From assembly GCF_025698545.1 (NCBI RefSeq), contig NC_068565.1, positions 5,394,001-5,458,000 on the forward strand: a stretch of DNA of 64,000 nucleotides, written 5' to 3'. The position numbers and the translations under genes were made by a program. Positions 35,296 to 47,258 of this stretch are shown here, piece after piece. Position 1 is the first letter of the stretch. Every line of letters starts with the position of its first letter. The DNA comes from Gossypium raimondii. Taxonomy: Eukaryota > Streptophyta > Magnoliopsida > Malvales > Malvaceae. The notes beneath the pieces are model-generated. The model was not told the DNA's origin, did no database searches, and was given only the letters and a program-made list of their open reading frames with translations.

Positions 35296-36170
35296 TGTTG
35301 CGGAGAGTTCAAGCTGAAGAGTGTTGGAAGGGCTTGATTGAGAGACTCGAGGAGGAAGAAATGCTTGGGTTTTTTGTATTTCACTCTTTTACTGCTTTAC
35401 AGTAGCTGCCAAATGTCCTTTTTCCTCCTTTTTTGAGCTTACCAAATGATTTTTACTTATCTAACGTTTTTTGGGTTATTATTTAAACTTCAAAACTATA
35501 ATTATCTGATTCCCTAACATATTTTCAGTATTTAAAAAATTAAATAAACCCATACATGTTTGTGTTATTTTATATTTCTAGTACTTCATTCGATATCTTA
35601 ATAATTTTCTTATATAAAACGACCAAATTAATTTTGAGGAATATGCTACTTTGATCTTTAGCATCTTACCCCACACCAACCAAGCAAACAGGTGGTCATT
35701 GATGTCAGATTCTGATAAGCTTTTTATCTCATCCAAATAGTAGAAAAGGAGGTCTGAGATAGAAAAGAGTTAATGGACTATGGTACCATTAAAAATATGA
35801 AAAACACAAAGAAAGAAAAAGGTTTTGTTGGGTCATATTATTGGAATTTTCAAATATGATGTTTTCAAAGGAGTTGAAAAATATAGGAGGAATTGATAAA
35901 GAAATATGTTAATCTTCATTCCCACTTTTAATCTATGTATATATTTCCTTTGGTACAAAAATCCATGTATACATACACAATACTATGGAATAAGGAATCT
36001 TCATGACTGAATTTCTAGGGGTTAAGCTACAAATATATGCTGGGCCAGAAGAAAATAAGGGCTACAAATGTATGGTCAGTAAACCAATAAACACCACTTG
36101 AGACGCACACTACCGCATAACTTCAGGTTAGGCATCTGATGCTGATTTTGTCAGTCTAGACAGGCCCCCC
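35296..36170. other. 5' flank of the malate dehydrogenase gene and intergenic DNA
   Basis: Presumed promoter and leader of the MDH gene, followed by AT-rich DNA. No further feature. Confidence 0.45.
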
Positions 36171-39100
36171 TGGGAGCTAATGGTAATTTAACATTCTAGT
36201 GAATGTGTCCAATCTTGCTTCATTTGAGTGCTGTGGTGGAGCCAAGCCAATCATACGCCTTCCATCAGACCTTTTGAGGTTGGATTTATTTATGCCTCGG
36301 TGTTCCACAGCAGATGGCCAAAACAAGGGGGGAAAGAAGGTACCAATGCCAGTTAGCATAATATAAAGAGAGCATTAATCCCACCCATCACCATTAAAAA
36401 CATGTCAGTCACACACATCCCTACCTACCCATCAATAAAAGCGGGGGGGGGGCGAATGGGAGGAATATACTCCTGGTTCCTTAACAAAACAAAATTTCTT
36501 GAAAGCAAAAAAGATAAACAAATGGAAAAAGCCAAAGAGGATGACAATGAAAAGAGTTGAATGGTTGTGTTGATTTAAATCTTATAGACCAAATAGCCCC
36601 ATCTTTCATCAAGTAAAACAGATCCCATTTTCGTAAAGCTAACAAAGAAGCATGGTATTGAAGAATCAAAGTTGAAAGCTCAAAGATAATTCAGTCTGCA
36701 AAATAGTATTTGAGGCACATTTTTGGCAACTACACGACAAAAATAGGATATAAGGCTTTCTTCAAAACCACTTAAAAGCACTCACAACAAGAACCTCCTT
36801 TTAGAGGAACATGCCAAGAGAACTGAGTAGGTACAGATATCAAAATCAGCTAGCACAATCATAACCCACAAGGAAGTTGTTTCACAGATACATCACCTCC
36901 ACTCGAACTGGATATTGACCTAAGGTTTCAGTAAGTAAACTTAAAATTTCATGAACTACAGAACTATAGTTAAAAGAAAAGGAAAATAAAAGCTACCTTT
37001 TCAACCAGCCATATCCACAAAACCTATCAAGATACTAGCTCTAATGCATGGTGATCACAGAGTCCAAACCCCACTGAACAAAAATGTCAACAAAGAACGT
37101 TGCGGCAGATAGGAGAGAGGGACTCGGTTTATGTTGCCAATGAAGTGGTACACAGAAAGAGTCCATGTGCAAGTCCAAAAAACCGGAAAAAACTACACAG
37201 ATTATACAAGCAAACTGCTGATTAAGTACACCAACACAAAAAATATAGCAGCACCAGATCAAGAAGCAACTGACAATTTACTGGTATGCTTAATGAAGTA
37301 CTTGCTCTCACATCATTAGGTTCATAACTGAACCCACCCAAGAAGTCCATGATATTTGGGCATTCTACAAATTTTATACACAACAAGGAGAAAAGAAATA
37401 CTCCACTTGGAGAAAAAAGGCACATCAGTCAAGTATCAGGTGGAGAGGAGAGTCCAACACTACCAAAACTCTCGCATTTGTATGATAATTTGATGACACA
37501 ATAAGCTTGAAGTCATCTTTGGGTGGCAACTTTAACACGTAATTAAGCCAAGTACAGCAGAAGTGTAACAAAAACACAAAAGTTGACATTAGAAAATGGT
37601 GTTACGACTTTATGCAAAATAACAGTCCAGTAGCATTTTTCTGGGAGAGATTCACTACAACCCATTAATTTATACAGCAAAATAAATAACTACATTTAAC
37701 TTCAAAAAATAAGCTGCATGTCTGTTTTTAGTATAGTCCAGCAGAGTACCTAATAGAAAATCAATAAGAACAGTGATATCAACCAAGAAAAAAATAAAGT
37801 TCCAAGTAGAGGAGATGCAGCAACAACCACGGATACCGGCAAAAATAGGCAAAAAACTGTCACTACTTGTATTATTAAAAAAATATACTAATAACTAAAA
37901 GGTACCACTGGAACAAGAGTTCCTAACGGAACACAGAAAAACTAGTCTAGATCACATGTTTTGCCAACCAGCACTCAGAAACAAACATCTTAAAGGAGCA
38001 AATCAAGAGAAGTGGCTGTAAGAGCCCAGCTAATGCATTCATCAAGCCAGAGTATATATAGTCTGCATTCAGGCAATCACCAGAACCACAAAAAGCATCT
38101 GCGCCCAACAAGCTGTCATAAACCTGAATCAAACACCCATTTATAACTAAATTCATCATTTCACATCATCAAGCAAAAAAATGAAATGTCAAAAACTAAT
38201 TGAAAACAATGTATTAAAGCAACACTAGCGAAATAAAAACACATGCATACCCGCTGTACTTACATGTAGGGATAAGCTCAGACATTTGCCCCTTTTCAAA
38301 TGAACAAGAAAGAACAAACAGAAACACAAGGCAATTGCAATAATCATAGCGAGAATATATATAAACATATGTCTATCTAAATTGCACAAAAAACATTTAA
38401 AAAAATGTCTTAAGACTTAACAGTGATGGAAAACTTTTCCTCAAGAAAATTTGGATTACCAAATAATGGAAAGCTAGATTTCATTTGAAATGAATGAAGA
38501 TAATATTCCCTCTGATTAGTTAACAGTTGAAACAAACAGCAAAAAGGCATGCAAGGCGCCAGAAGCAAATCAGATGAACAACTAAGTTATAATCTACAAT
38601 GCAAAAATGACATATTTAAGGCAAGTTAAACTGGAAATAATAATAAATACGAGGCACCATATAGAGATTGAAATCCACTCTTCTTTTCTTTAGATGCAAT
38701 CAAATGAAATGCAAAAGCGTGGGCCATACAGAATTGAAATATTAAATGATACTACCGAGGAAGACACTCAAAAAACTGCATAAACATTGAAAGTACACAG
38801 CAAACTCAAGCATGAAAGAGAACTGCTATCCTATCTGGAAAACTGATCACATAGATGGACATCTCATCCAATATCAATATTATATATATCTGTTCTCCAA
38901 TTGGTAGCAGTAAAATAGAACCAACCAAGATAATTTAAGTGTACCCAAAAAATTTGTGCTTTATCAACACAACAATTCATTCAGATCATACCAAAAAATA
39001 GTAAAACACACGTACTGAATACAGTTCTCTAGACATGATTAGACAAGATCATAATATGCCTTCCAACACTACAAGTCAAAAGGGAAATAAATATGAGACA

Positions 39101-39804
39101 CAAAGAAGGAAACCTTAGTGCCATACCATAAAAGAATTCTAGAACACTCACTATGTAGGTGAAAATGAGTAAGTGATAATAAACAAGAGGGGAAAAAGGT
39201 TCCATAACTATGGGAATGATAATTTTCTCATCTGCATACTTGATTATTAAAAAATAAAAATATATATAACGACACTTATGTCCTTCATTTTAAAGGTTCA
39301 CTATAATTTTGTAGATGATTTCACAAAAGAATAGAGATCAACCGACTCCTTAGGGGGGGGGGACTCAATCAGAGGCTTCTAGCATAGATATTAAACACCA
39401 ACCATAGATAAATAAAGTTGTCTATACAATAGGGGCATATAATTTTCACAAAAGATACAGGCAAATAAAAGAAGATATCAAAACAAACCAGCAAAAGTGA
39501 AAAACCATTTTGGAAAAAAAAAATTGACCATGTATGGTATCTTTTACAAAAAGAAGTAAAATCACCATATGCAGACAACTATACAGGTATATAGCACACA
39601 AGTAACAGAATGCTGACCAAACAAAGCAGGAAAAGAAACACAGATTTTGAAGCAAGAACAAACAAGGAACAAATATCCACAACAAAGAATATGAGCAAGC
39701 ACAAACACAAAATTAACTCACTCTCAATCGGCAGAGAGTAAAAAAAGCATAACACCTGATGTAGTATAATGAATTTAAGGAATGCTAAATCAGGGAAAAT
39801 AACC
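36171..39804. other. 3.6-kb stretch without genes downstream of UBA2C, possible spliced 3' UTR
   Basis: No credible protein gene on either strand. It lies immediately 3' of the UBA2C-type stop codon. About 50 bp after that stop a good splice donor context (CATCAGGTGTTATG on the minus strand, near 39755) is present. Introns in the 3' UTR and splice variants are known for Arabidopsis UBA2 genes, so part of this may be UBA2C transcript. At 36177-36359 a minus-strand frame (NLKRSDGRRMIGLAPPQHSN) looks less random than its surroundings and could belong to a distal exon. Confidence 0.4.
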
Positions 39805-41121
39805 TCAGTAGAACGGTGGCCCATTGGGATACATTGCACCGGGTGGAACTCTTGGCGCAGGGGATGTCCCAGCCCCTTGGTGAAGCTGACTAGGGAAAGC
39901 AGCCGAGGAAGACAAGCTATAATGAGCAGTCTCTGGATAACCACCAGTTGGCATCCCAGCTGAACTCGGCGGCATTCTATACAATGAAGACCCTCCACTT
40001 GCAGCACCCAACCCACCCCCCGCACCAGCACCAGTCAACCCACCATAAACAGTTGAACCTGGTCCGCCATAGCCAGCTGATCCTGGTCCACCATAGCCAG
40101 TTGAACCTTGTCCACCATACCCACCATACGGCCCACCAAGTCCAGAATAACCCCCAGCAGCAACACCGCCATTTCCACTCAAAGCGCCCACTCCAACTCC
40201 TGATGAATTCAAGGGATGAGGATGACCCATAGGACCAGGCGGCCCTTGCATCCCACCTGAAAACCCACCATAACCTCCCGGCCCACCATATCCTCCACCA
40301 TGTCCTCCCATTCCCATCTCTGCGTTTCCCGGAACCCCACCGCCACTTTGCATCATCCCGTCTTGTCCTTGCTTCCCTTTTTTCCCTTCAATAGCCAGCT
40401 TACAATTCATTTGTCTCCCATCAATGTTCTTTACAGGCTCCGCTAACGCTGCCTGAGCCCCTTCTGCTGTCTTATAAACGAAAAGAGCAAAACCCCTTGA
40501 TTTCCCCGTCTGCTTATCGAACCCCAAGGGCCCCTCTTCTATTTCCCCATACTGAGAAAAATGGCCCAATAACTTATCCGCCGGCATATCATACGGTACA
40601 TTGGCTACATAAATCTTCCTCATATGAATATCCACCGGGTTACTATTCGTCGCCGAATTCCCTGCCGCCGCCAGCTGTGTCACGGTGACTCTCCCGTCGA
40701 TTTTCTTACTGGGTTCTTTAAGAGCAAGCAAAGCACCATCTACGTGCTTAAACGTAACAAATCCGTACCCTTTCGATTTCCCGGTAGTCTTGTCGAGGAT
40801 AACAACCGCTTCTTCAAGTTCTCCATATACCGAAAAGAGTGAACGAAGGCCATCAGTTGTGGTATCCCAACCCAACCCACGTATGAAGAGCTTCCGTTGA
40901 GACGGATCTTGATCGGCAATAGATCGAACGGCTGAAAGAACGTCGACGTGACGACAAACGGCGTCTTGGAGGATGTCGAGGAGTTGGTCGACGGTGAATC
41001 GCTCAATAAGTTTGCGGCCATCTTGTGGGGTTAGTTTGGTGATAGGGTCAGGTTCCGACTGCGCTGAAACAGTACCGTTTTCATCTAACTTGCGTTTCTT
41101 AGTTGGATCCATGTATTGCAT
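39805..41121 (-). CDS. UBA2C: UBP1-associated protein 2C-like RNA-binding protein, two RRMs
   Basis: Uninterrupted frame of 438 residues. The N-terminal acidic/helical segment ([20 protein letters not shown]) is characteristic of UBA2 proteins. RRM1 has RNP2 LFIRGL (78-83) and RNP1 KGYGFVTF (117-124). RRM2 has RNP2 IYVANV (170-175) and RNP1 RGFALFVY (209-216). The rest is a Gly/Tyr-rich low-complexity tail with [14 protein letters not shown]-like repeats, ending [20 protein letters not shown]. The end matches my memory of Arabidopsis UBA2C. Such nuclear hnRNP-like proteins bind U-rich 3' UTRs, stabilise mRNAs, and respond to wounding, ABA and senescence signals. ATG at 41121 (MQYMDPTKK) is used; the ATG three codons later is as likely. 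A telo-box precedes it. Confidence 0.93.
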   Translation of the reverse strand: MQYMDPTKKRKLDENGTVSAQSEPDPITKLTPQDGRKLIERFTVDQLLDILQDAVCRHVDVLSAVRSIADQDPSQRKLFIRGLGWDTTTDGLRSLFSVYGELEEAVVILDKTTGKSKGYGFVTFKHVDGALLALKEPSKKIDGRVTVTQLAAAGNSATNSNPVDIHMRKIYVANVPYDMPADKLLGHFSQYGEIEEGPLGFDKQTGKSRGFALFVYKTAEGAQAALAEPVKNIDGRQMNCKLAIEGKKGKQGQDGMMQSGGGVPGNAEMGMGGHGGGYGGPGGYGGFSGGMQGPPGPMGHPHPLNSSGVGVGALSGNGGVAAGGYSGLGGPYGGYGGQGSTGYGGPGSAGYGGPGSTVYGGLTGAGAGGGLGAASGGSSLYRMPPSSAGMPTGGYPETAHYSLSSSAAFPSQLHQGAGTSPAPRVPPGAMYPNGPPFY

Positions 41122-41142
41122 GTTGGAGGATGCTTTACCCTT

Positions 41143-41156
41143 AAAACCCTAACCCT
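41143..41156. promoter_or_regulatory. Telo-box in the UBA2C 5' region
   Basis: AAAACCCTAACCCT about 20-35 bp upstream of the start codon, the interstitial telomere-repeat motif common near starts of plant genes active in growing cells, often together with ribosomal and RNA-binding protein genes. Confidence 0.6.
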
Positions 41157-41370
41157 ACGAAACTCACAGAGAAAAGAGAGACCGTCTTTCAACTTGAGGC
41201 TTGAAGATGATAGAGCCTAAAATTCCGCGTGTGTTATTTCTTTAAGGACCTGATTGTGTGAGCCACTTTGGTTTTGGGCCAACAACTCATCTTTTGTATT
41301 GGAATTTGGGCTCACCCCTTTTTCTGGGCTGAGATTTGTAACTTAATCAACACTAGATAAATTTTATTCA

Positions 41371-41679
41371 AGAATAAATCTCAAAATTATACATGAACTT
41401 TGATTTAATGTGCAATTATATACATAAAACTCTAATTATGGTTCAAATGTATATTTAAAATTTTAATTTTGATTTAATCATCCACATCTAAAGAAATAAA
41501 TATATCAATTTATTTTTATATTGAATAAATATAATTATTTATGTATCTAATATATAAATTTATAATGATGTTTTATGAGTAATTATGTTAACAATTTACA
41601 AAAATTGGATCAAATCAAAATTTCATTTCTAAAATTACACATTAAACCATAGTTCATATGTAGTTTTGATATTTATCCC
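41371..41679. mobile_element. Long-TIR MITE-like element
   Basis: The left arm ATAAATCTCAAAATTATACA...TGAACTTTGATTTAATGTG pairs with the reverse complement of the right arm ATAAATATCAAAACTACATA...TGAACTATGGTTTAATGTG. About 60 bp per arm are alike. The centre is AT-rich without coding. It lies about 250 bp upstream of the UBA2C start. Target duplication not determined. Confidence 0.6.
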
Positions 41680-43192
41680 TTTTATTTATAATCACTATAC
41701 CTAATTTATTTGTAATAATTTACCTTTTGAAAATTGGTGTATTTTTATATAAAAATATTAATAATGTCAATGTTCGGGCTGAATTTATAAGTTGAAGAAA
41801 TTTTATTTTTTTAAATATAAAAGTTAACTCAATTATTTTTAAATTCGGCCACAATCCTACTTCGTAAAAGGACAATATTTTGACGCTTGATTAACTCAAA
41901 ACACCAACTCAATCAAGCACATTATATAACATAAAATATAGAATAACATGATAGGTGTTATAAAAGGAAGGGTAGATATGGGTGCTCATTACAGATAAAT
42001 CACAATTAATTCTTAAACCTTGGTATTGGGTTAACATGTTTAATCTGAAAAATCCCCTTCCTATGATTTCTGTTAAAAGGTAGAGGTGTGCAAAAAAAAG
42101 GATTTGAAGAGATGATAGAGACAAGCAGCTAATGAACATGGAACATTGGACGACCTACAAAGAAACTTGTTTTCCCTTGCCACAACTATGTTTATGTTAC
42201 AATTTGTCCAAAACAAAGATAATGAGATTCGGATGATGTTAACTGAAAGAAGCAGCTTTGCACACTTCAGTTGTACAAAAACAAAATTGAGTGTTTAATG
42301 TCATTCATCCCCCTTCTAAAATGGTAGAATCACATTTTTCTAAAGTTGTCGGTTGCTAATCTGTAATGATCTTGAATCACCTTCCATCATCAGATGATCT
42401 ATACAAAAAGCAACAAGAAGCTCATCAAATGTAGAGAAACAAATATAACTGCATGATACATATCTAAAATGAATCAACATTTCTGCTCGGTTTAAGTTTT
42501 GCTTAGAACTCAAGAACCATGCACATGATGTTTAAAACAAAAGATTCATGTCAAATTTAAATCCACAAAATTAAAAAGATGAACTCTGAATTGGGCTCTC
42601 ATAGTCGTGATTAAGGTCTCGGTGATATAGGCAATCATGTGATGGAAGATAGAAATGAATCGGATGAAATGTAATCAGCAATTCAGCAACAGATACAACG
42701 ATCTGAAGTGAAACGAAGACTTGAGAAATGTTATAACCGAAGGAATGGACTAATGGGCAGGGTGGGGGGAAAAGAGGAAAGTACTTAAAATGATATATAT
42801 GATCCATGAGCAGAATATGACAACAGCAGAACATTGGTCATCCAAATTTTCAAATTGCTATCAAGCATCTTCAACATGCATGGAACATGTTCCTACTATG
42901 GTCCAATTTCAGGACATGAGACCAAAACCATCTTAAAGTTCCTTTTTTACCTATCATAATAAGGACAGCCATGAAAGGAAGTAAACAAAACAGGCATCAG
43001 AAGGATCAAAAACTATGTAACCTTGTATCTTGATATGTGTTTCACATGAAATTCAATGCAAACATAATCAAAAATACAATTGCACTACTTATACAAGAAA
43101 TAAGGATCGAAAAAATTCATTAGCCAAGATAATGACCCTTATGGCCCTACCTCAGTTAAGTCCATTAAAAACAAGGTGAACTACTCACATTA
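41680..43192. other. Intergenic DNA and 3' region of the GTE gene
   Basis: Contains the 3' UTR of the minus-strand GTE4-like gene (stop at 43193). The rest is AT-rich with no supported feature. Confidence 0.4.
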
Positions 43193-45327
43193 TCAAGATG
43201 AATTATCACTGTCAGAACCTGCATGAAAGTAGGGGTGTAAGAAATCTAGCATATACACACTCATATGAGCATAATGAAAGAAAAACTTCAATATTTACCA
43301 CTTGATGAAGATCCAGAGTCACTGCTAGAACTGCTTGAACTACTTGATCCACTCTCTTCATTTTGTTGCCTTTTTCCATGAATAGGAGGTGATGTAGGAA
43401 CAATCCTCTCCGCTGCTTAGCAATCCAACCAGTTTTAATAATGAGTGCATGAAAAATTCATCTTCTTCAGACCTAAACAAGTGACTAGAATACCAAGGAA
43501 AGCAAATTCTTGCAGGTACACAGCGATTACCTGTTTCGGCTACTTTTGATACCTTATTAGCAGGTGGTTCCAGATTCTGCAAAAAGAATAACAACAAAAT
43601 GTTTCAGTGAACAAAAATTCCCAACAGGCAAAACAATTGGAGGTTCAAAAGTCACTTGTCCATCATCTTACAGTCTCCTGAATATTATGGTCATCTTCAG
43701 TATTTGCTTGAAGAGCAACTTCAGCATTTTTCTGGATTTTGCTCAAACTCTTTTTATAGTTAGTCACAAATCTATCTAGTTCCCAAAGCGTTTCTGGATC
43801 AACACTATCGATATCCACCTCAATCTCATCTTCTTGCTGAAAAAGTGCCGCATTCCTCCTCTTAATAATCTGGACAATGCTATCAAGTTCCTCTGAAGGC
43901 AAGTTCTGAAGGTCTACACTGAGTCTCTGCTTCTCCTCATAAGTCATATCCCTCTTCTCAGGATCCTTTATCTTGGATTTCTTTGGTACTCCAATCCTAT
44001 CACTAGGAGTCAAGTCCACATCTCTTGATTTGGGGTCAACAGGCATTGTCATGGATTCTGACCTCTCAAGAGTCCTAGCTTCTAATGGTAGTGATGAATG
44101 AGCTAGAGCAGGAGGGCCATGAGATTGAATTGGTGCTGGAGCTGGAGCTGGAGCTGGAATTCTCCTTGAAGTGGGAGTTGGCAAACTGTAATCATGACTC
44201 CTTTCAAACCTCCTATTAAGGTTAGACTCAGACCCTATAGCTGCCCATTTTTCTTCAAATAGCCCTGACAATGTATCTGCCATAACATGCACATCCTGTC
44301 CTTTCGGGTTATACAGTATTGCATTACTGAAAGTTAGTCTCACATCCTCCGCAAACTCCCTAGGTGACTTGTACCAATTCTTGTTCAACCTAGTCTTCAC
44401 CGTACCCAAATCCATAGGATGCTTAACAATTGAATAATAATCATGCAACCCAAGCCCCTTCACATCCACCGGTTTATTAAAAACCCAACCAAACTTATGC
44501 TTCATTAACTTCCCTAACAAATTACTACAACTCTTAAACATCCGACTTGATAACTTCTCTGATGCAACCCCATCTCCCACTTGTCTCACATTATTCTTCC
44601 CAACATTTGGTTTCATCTTCTTCTTATTCTCTACAGGCTTCAACTTCTCCTTCCCTAAAACAAAGTCCGAGTTCTTATAATACTGATTAGCTTTTGGGGT
44701 TCTCTTCTCTTTCTCCACAAACTCACTCCCATTCCCACCACCATTGCCATTGTTACTCCGATCATTCTCTTCCACTGACACAGATAATCCATGAAAAGGC
44801 CTTGAACTAGGCAATCCCACAGAACCGACATCCGAGTTCATTCTAACTAAACTTCCACCACATCTATCAACATCCTCATTCCCTAAGACCCGCGAATTCG
44901 AATAACCACCACTAAACCTACCTTCTTTAGCATCAAATTTCTTAAGTAAACCCCTAACTTGCTCAAGTTCTCTAGTTAACTTCCTCTGCAAAACTCTAAC
45001 ATCGTTCTTGGACAGAACACTCAAGTTAATCTTAACAAGGTTGTCATATCTTACATGCCCAGAAGTTGCAGTCCCGTTGGTAGCATTTTGTGCACCCCGC
45101 TGCAACTGATTATGGCTAGACGAATCATCTGACGCCACGGCATCGAAGTGTTGGGGTGGCAGCTGCCGAGAGGAGTTGTGATAATCAGCTGTAGTAGTGG
45201 TGGGTAGAGTTTGCTCAGAAGATTGGTGAGGGAAAAAAGAGGGATTTTTGGGCTTGTTGTGGGTTTTCCTGGTATAAACTTTGTTGTCGTTCTTTGATTC
45301 TTCACCTTCAGTTTTCCCTGTAGCCAT
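43193..45327 (-). CDS. GTE4: Global transcription factor group E4-like bromodomain-ET protein
   Basis: Four exons (minus strand): 43672-45327, 43531-43576, 43299-43412, 43193-43218, giving 613 residues. Parts in order: a low-complexity N-terminus; the helical motif VKINLSVLSKNDVRVLQRKL (98-117); the GTE4-typical EKEKRTPKANQYYKNSDFVL (205-224); a bromodomain at about 264-366 with the acetyl-lysine asparagine in ILYNP (N340); an Ala-Pro repeat (391-399); the NET/ET domain from KRDMTYEEKQ to WELDRFVTNY (458-524); and an acidic Ser-rich tail (SGSSSSSSSSSDSGSSSS). It reads acetylated histones and supports transcription in dividing cells; Arabidopsis GTE4 maintains the mitotic cycle in root meristems. 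The three short 3' exons are confirmed by frame continuity and the family's Ser-rich ending. Nuclear. Confidence 0.93.
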
Positions 45328-45912
45328 TCATATAAGAAAGAGGAGAAACAAAAAGAAAACCCAATAGATCAAATTTTCAAAGGAGAAGAAAGGGGGAAAC
45401 CCCTAATTGAAAAATACCCAGATTAGGTAAAGGCTTAGAAATGGTGTTTTCATGTTGGGGCTTATGTTTGGGTTGTATGGAAAGATCAAGGTTTTTGAGA
45501 GGGAGGAGAAAAATGAAAATTTTAGGGTTTTTGAGAGAAGTAAAAAGAGAGAGCGAGGGTTTTGGGTTTTTTCCTTTTTAATTTTTTGGTAAAGAGGGAA
45601 TTTTGGAGGGATTATTTGGATCCTTCGATTTGTTTCTTTTGGTTTTTGTTTGTTTTCATATTGAAGAAGAGGAGAGTGTGCGAGAATCTGAGAGAAGAGT
45701 TAGTGCACGCGCGATAGAGAGCGAGTGACTGAAAAAGGGGAGGAATGTTTAAGGTATCACCACGTCAGATGGGAACTTAATACAATTGGCTGAGCCTAAT
45801 GGATTATTATTTTTCCTTTTATCTTTTCCGGAAAAACAACTCCACGGAGACAGAGAAATCGGTCAAACAAGACGGCACGAGAGTGAAGGGTGACCCACTT
45901 TGGTTTGGACTA
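45328..45912. other. 5' leader and promoter region of the GTE4-like gene
   Basis: GA-rich tracts (GAGAGAAGTAAAAAGAGAGA, about 45532-45551) and an AGGGTTTTTGAG telo-box-like motif lie within 300 bp of the start codon. No other gene. Confidence 0.45.
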
Positions 45913-45914
45913 GA

Positions 45915-46548
45915 GTTGTCGGGCCGAGTTTTAATAAAATTCTACTTCCATTTAATAGGTTTGAGTTTGGCCCAGCTTGAAAAATAAATCTAAATTTTTT
46001 TCAAGTTCGACTTAAATAAAAATATTAAAATTCGAGTTCGGCCCAATTTACTCATATTAAAATTTTTTATTTTATTTTTATAAAAAATTTAAAAATATAA
46101 TTCATTAAAAATACAAAAAATATTAAAATAAATATTTTTAAATAAATTAAAAAATTCTTTATGCTTAAATAGCATTAAGATAGGATACAATTTAACAAGC
46201 AAATGACTCTAAAATAGTAGCAAAATTAACAATAAAATAAGATTTATACAATATCCAAATGATAATAACAAAATAGTAGCAACATAGTAGTGAAATGACA
46301 TCAAAACAATGGGAAAAAAATAAGAAAATAACAGCAAAACAGTGGGAAAATAGCAGCAAAGCAGTGGGGTTTTTTTGCAAATTTGGGTCGGGTCGAGCTA
46401 GGACCAAGCCAAAAAAGCTTACCTGAGGCTCAGCCCGTTTTCTAAACGAACCTTATTTTTTAGCCCAAATCCATTTTTCGGACCTATATTTTTACCCAAA
46501 CCCTTTCACTTTTTAGGAGGGCCTGGCCCGACCTATGACAAGTCTAAT
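45915..46548. mobile_element. GGGCC-rich dispersed repeat with inverted ends
   Basis: Left end TAGAGTTGTCGGGCCGAG and reverse complement of the right end TAGACTTGTCATAGGTCGGG are similar. The right half contains AAGCTTACCTGAGGCTCAGC and ATTTTTACCCAAACCC phrases that I know from highly repeated Malvaceae intergenic DNA. The middle is A/T-rich with AACAGCAAAACAGTGGG-like direct repeats. A second copy, in opposite orientation, is at 63185-63800. Non-coding; transposon class unsettled. Confidence 0.55.
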
Positions 46549-46562
46549 TCGGACCATTCTTA

Positions 46563-46701
46563 AGGTGGGTTTGGATGGGTGATGCGTTTACCTACAGTTA
46601 GTGTAAAAACAACGGTGGCGATGAGATTAGATACTATAACGTGAGACAAAAGGTAAACTAAACACACTGCACCGCACTCAATTGTCCATCCAAACCCACC
46701 C
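46563..46701. mobile_element. Tourist-like MITE, 139 bp
   Basis: Near-perfect 15-bp ends: AGGTGGGTTTGGATGG on the left and GGGTGGGTTTGGATGG as the reverse complement of the right end. TTA lies on both sides (46560-46562, 46702-46704). The interior CGGTGGCGATGAGATTAGAT is shared with the larger element at 27416. Clean target duplication, so relatively young. Confidence 0.85.
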
Positions 46702-47258
46702 TTATAAATGAGATTAACATATTTTATATTTGGTTAACTACTGCTAAAGTTAAAAGTATCCATCACAAATTTTACTGAGGTAAACTACTTTAATCCTTAT
46801 TAACTTTTCACCTATTTTTATTTTAGTCAACTTTTTTATTTAATCACTAAATTATTTGAATTCATTTTTTTAATCAATGACCTGCTAAATAATTAACGAT
46901 ATTATGATATGACAGACATATTTTCACCATTTTGTTTTGATTAGTTGATGGAGAATGAACTTGATCAACTCAACCTTCATTCTCACCCACCATCATCAAT
47001 CCAAAATCCAACCACAACATTCAACACAACCCATATTAGATGAAAAAAAACAAAAAGCAAAATATACGAGAGGATTCATACCCGTTTTGGGTTTTGAAGG
47101 TTCAAGTCCTTGGGTGCCATTCTTTATGATCTGAACGGTCAGACGAAAGAGGGAACCGCAGAGAGTAACATATCTCGAGCTGGCAGTGATACAAAGGCAT
47201 ACAATGGCGGATTTGAAGTTTTTATTTCAAGCCAACAATTGAGCTTAATCATAATCAA

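Noticed and set aside
46781-46925. MULE-type MITE right of the 139-bp Tourist element
   Set aside because: A left-arm-like GGTAAACTACTTTAATCCTT start is present but no matching right arm was found.
47085-47116. tRNA-like GGTTCAAGTCCTTGGGTGCCA
   Set aside because: Only the T-arm-like phrase is present; no matching acceptor, D or anticodon arm could be built.
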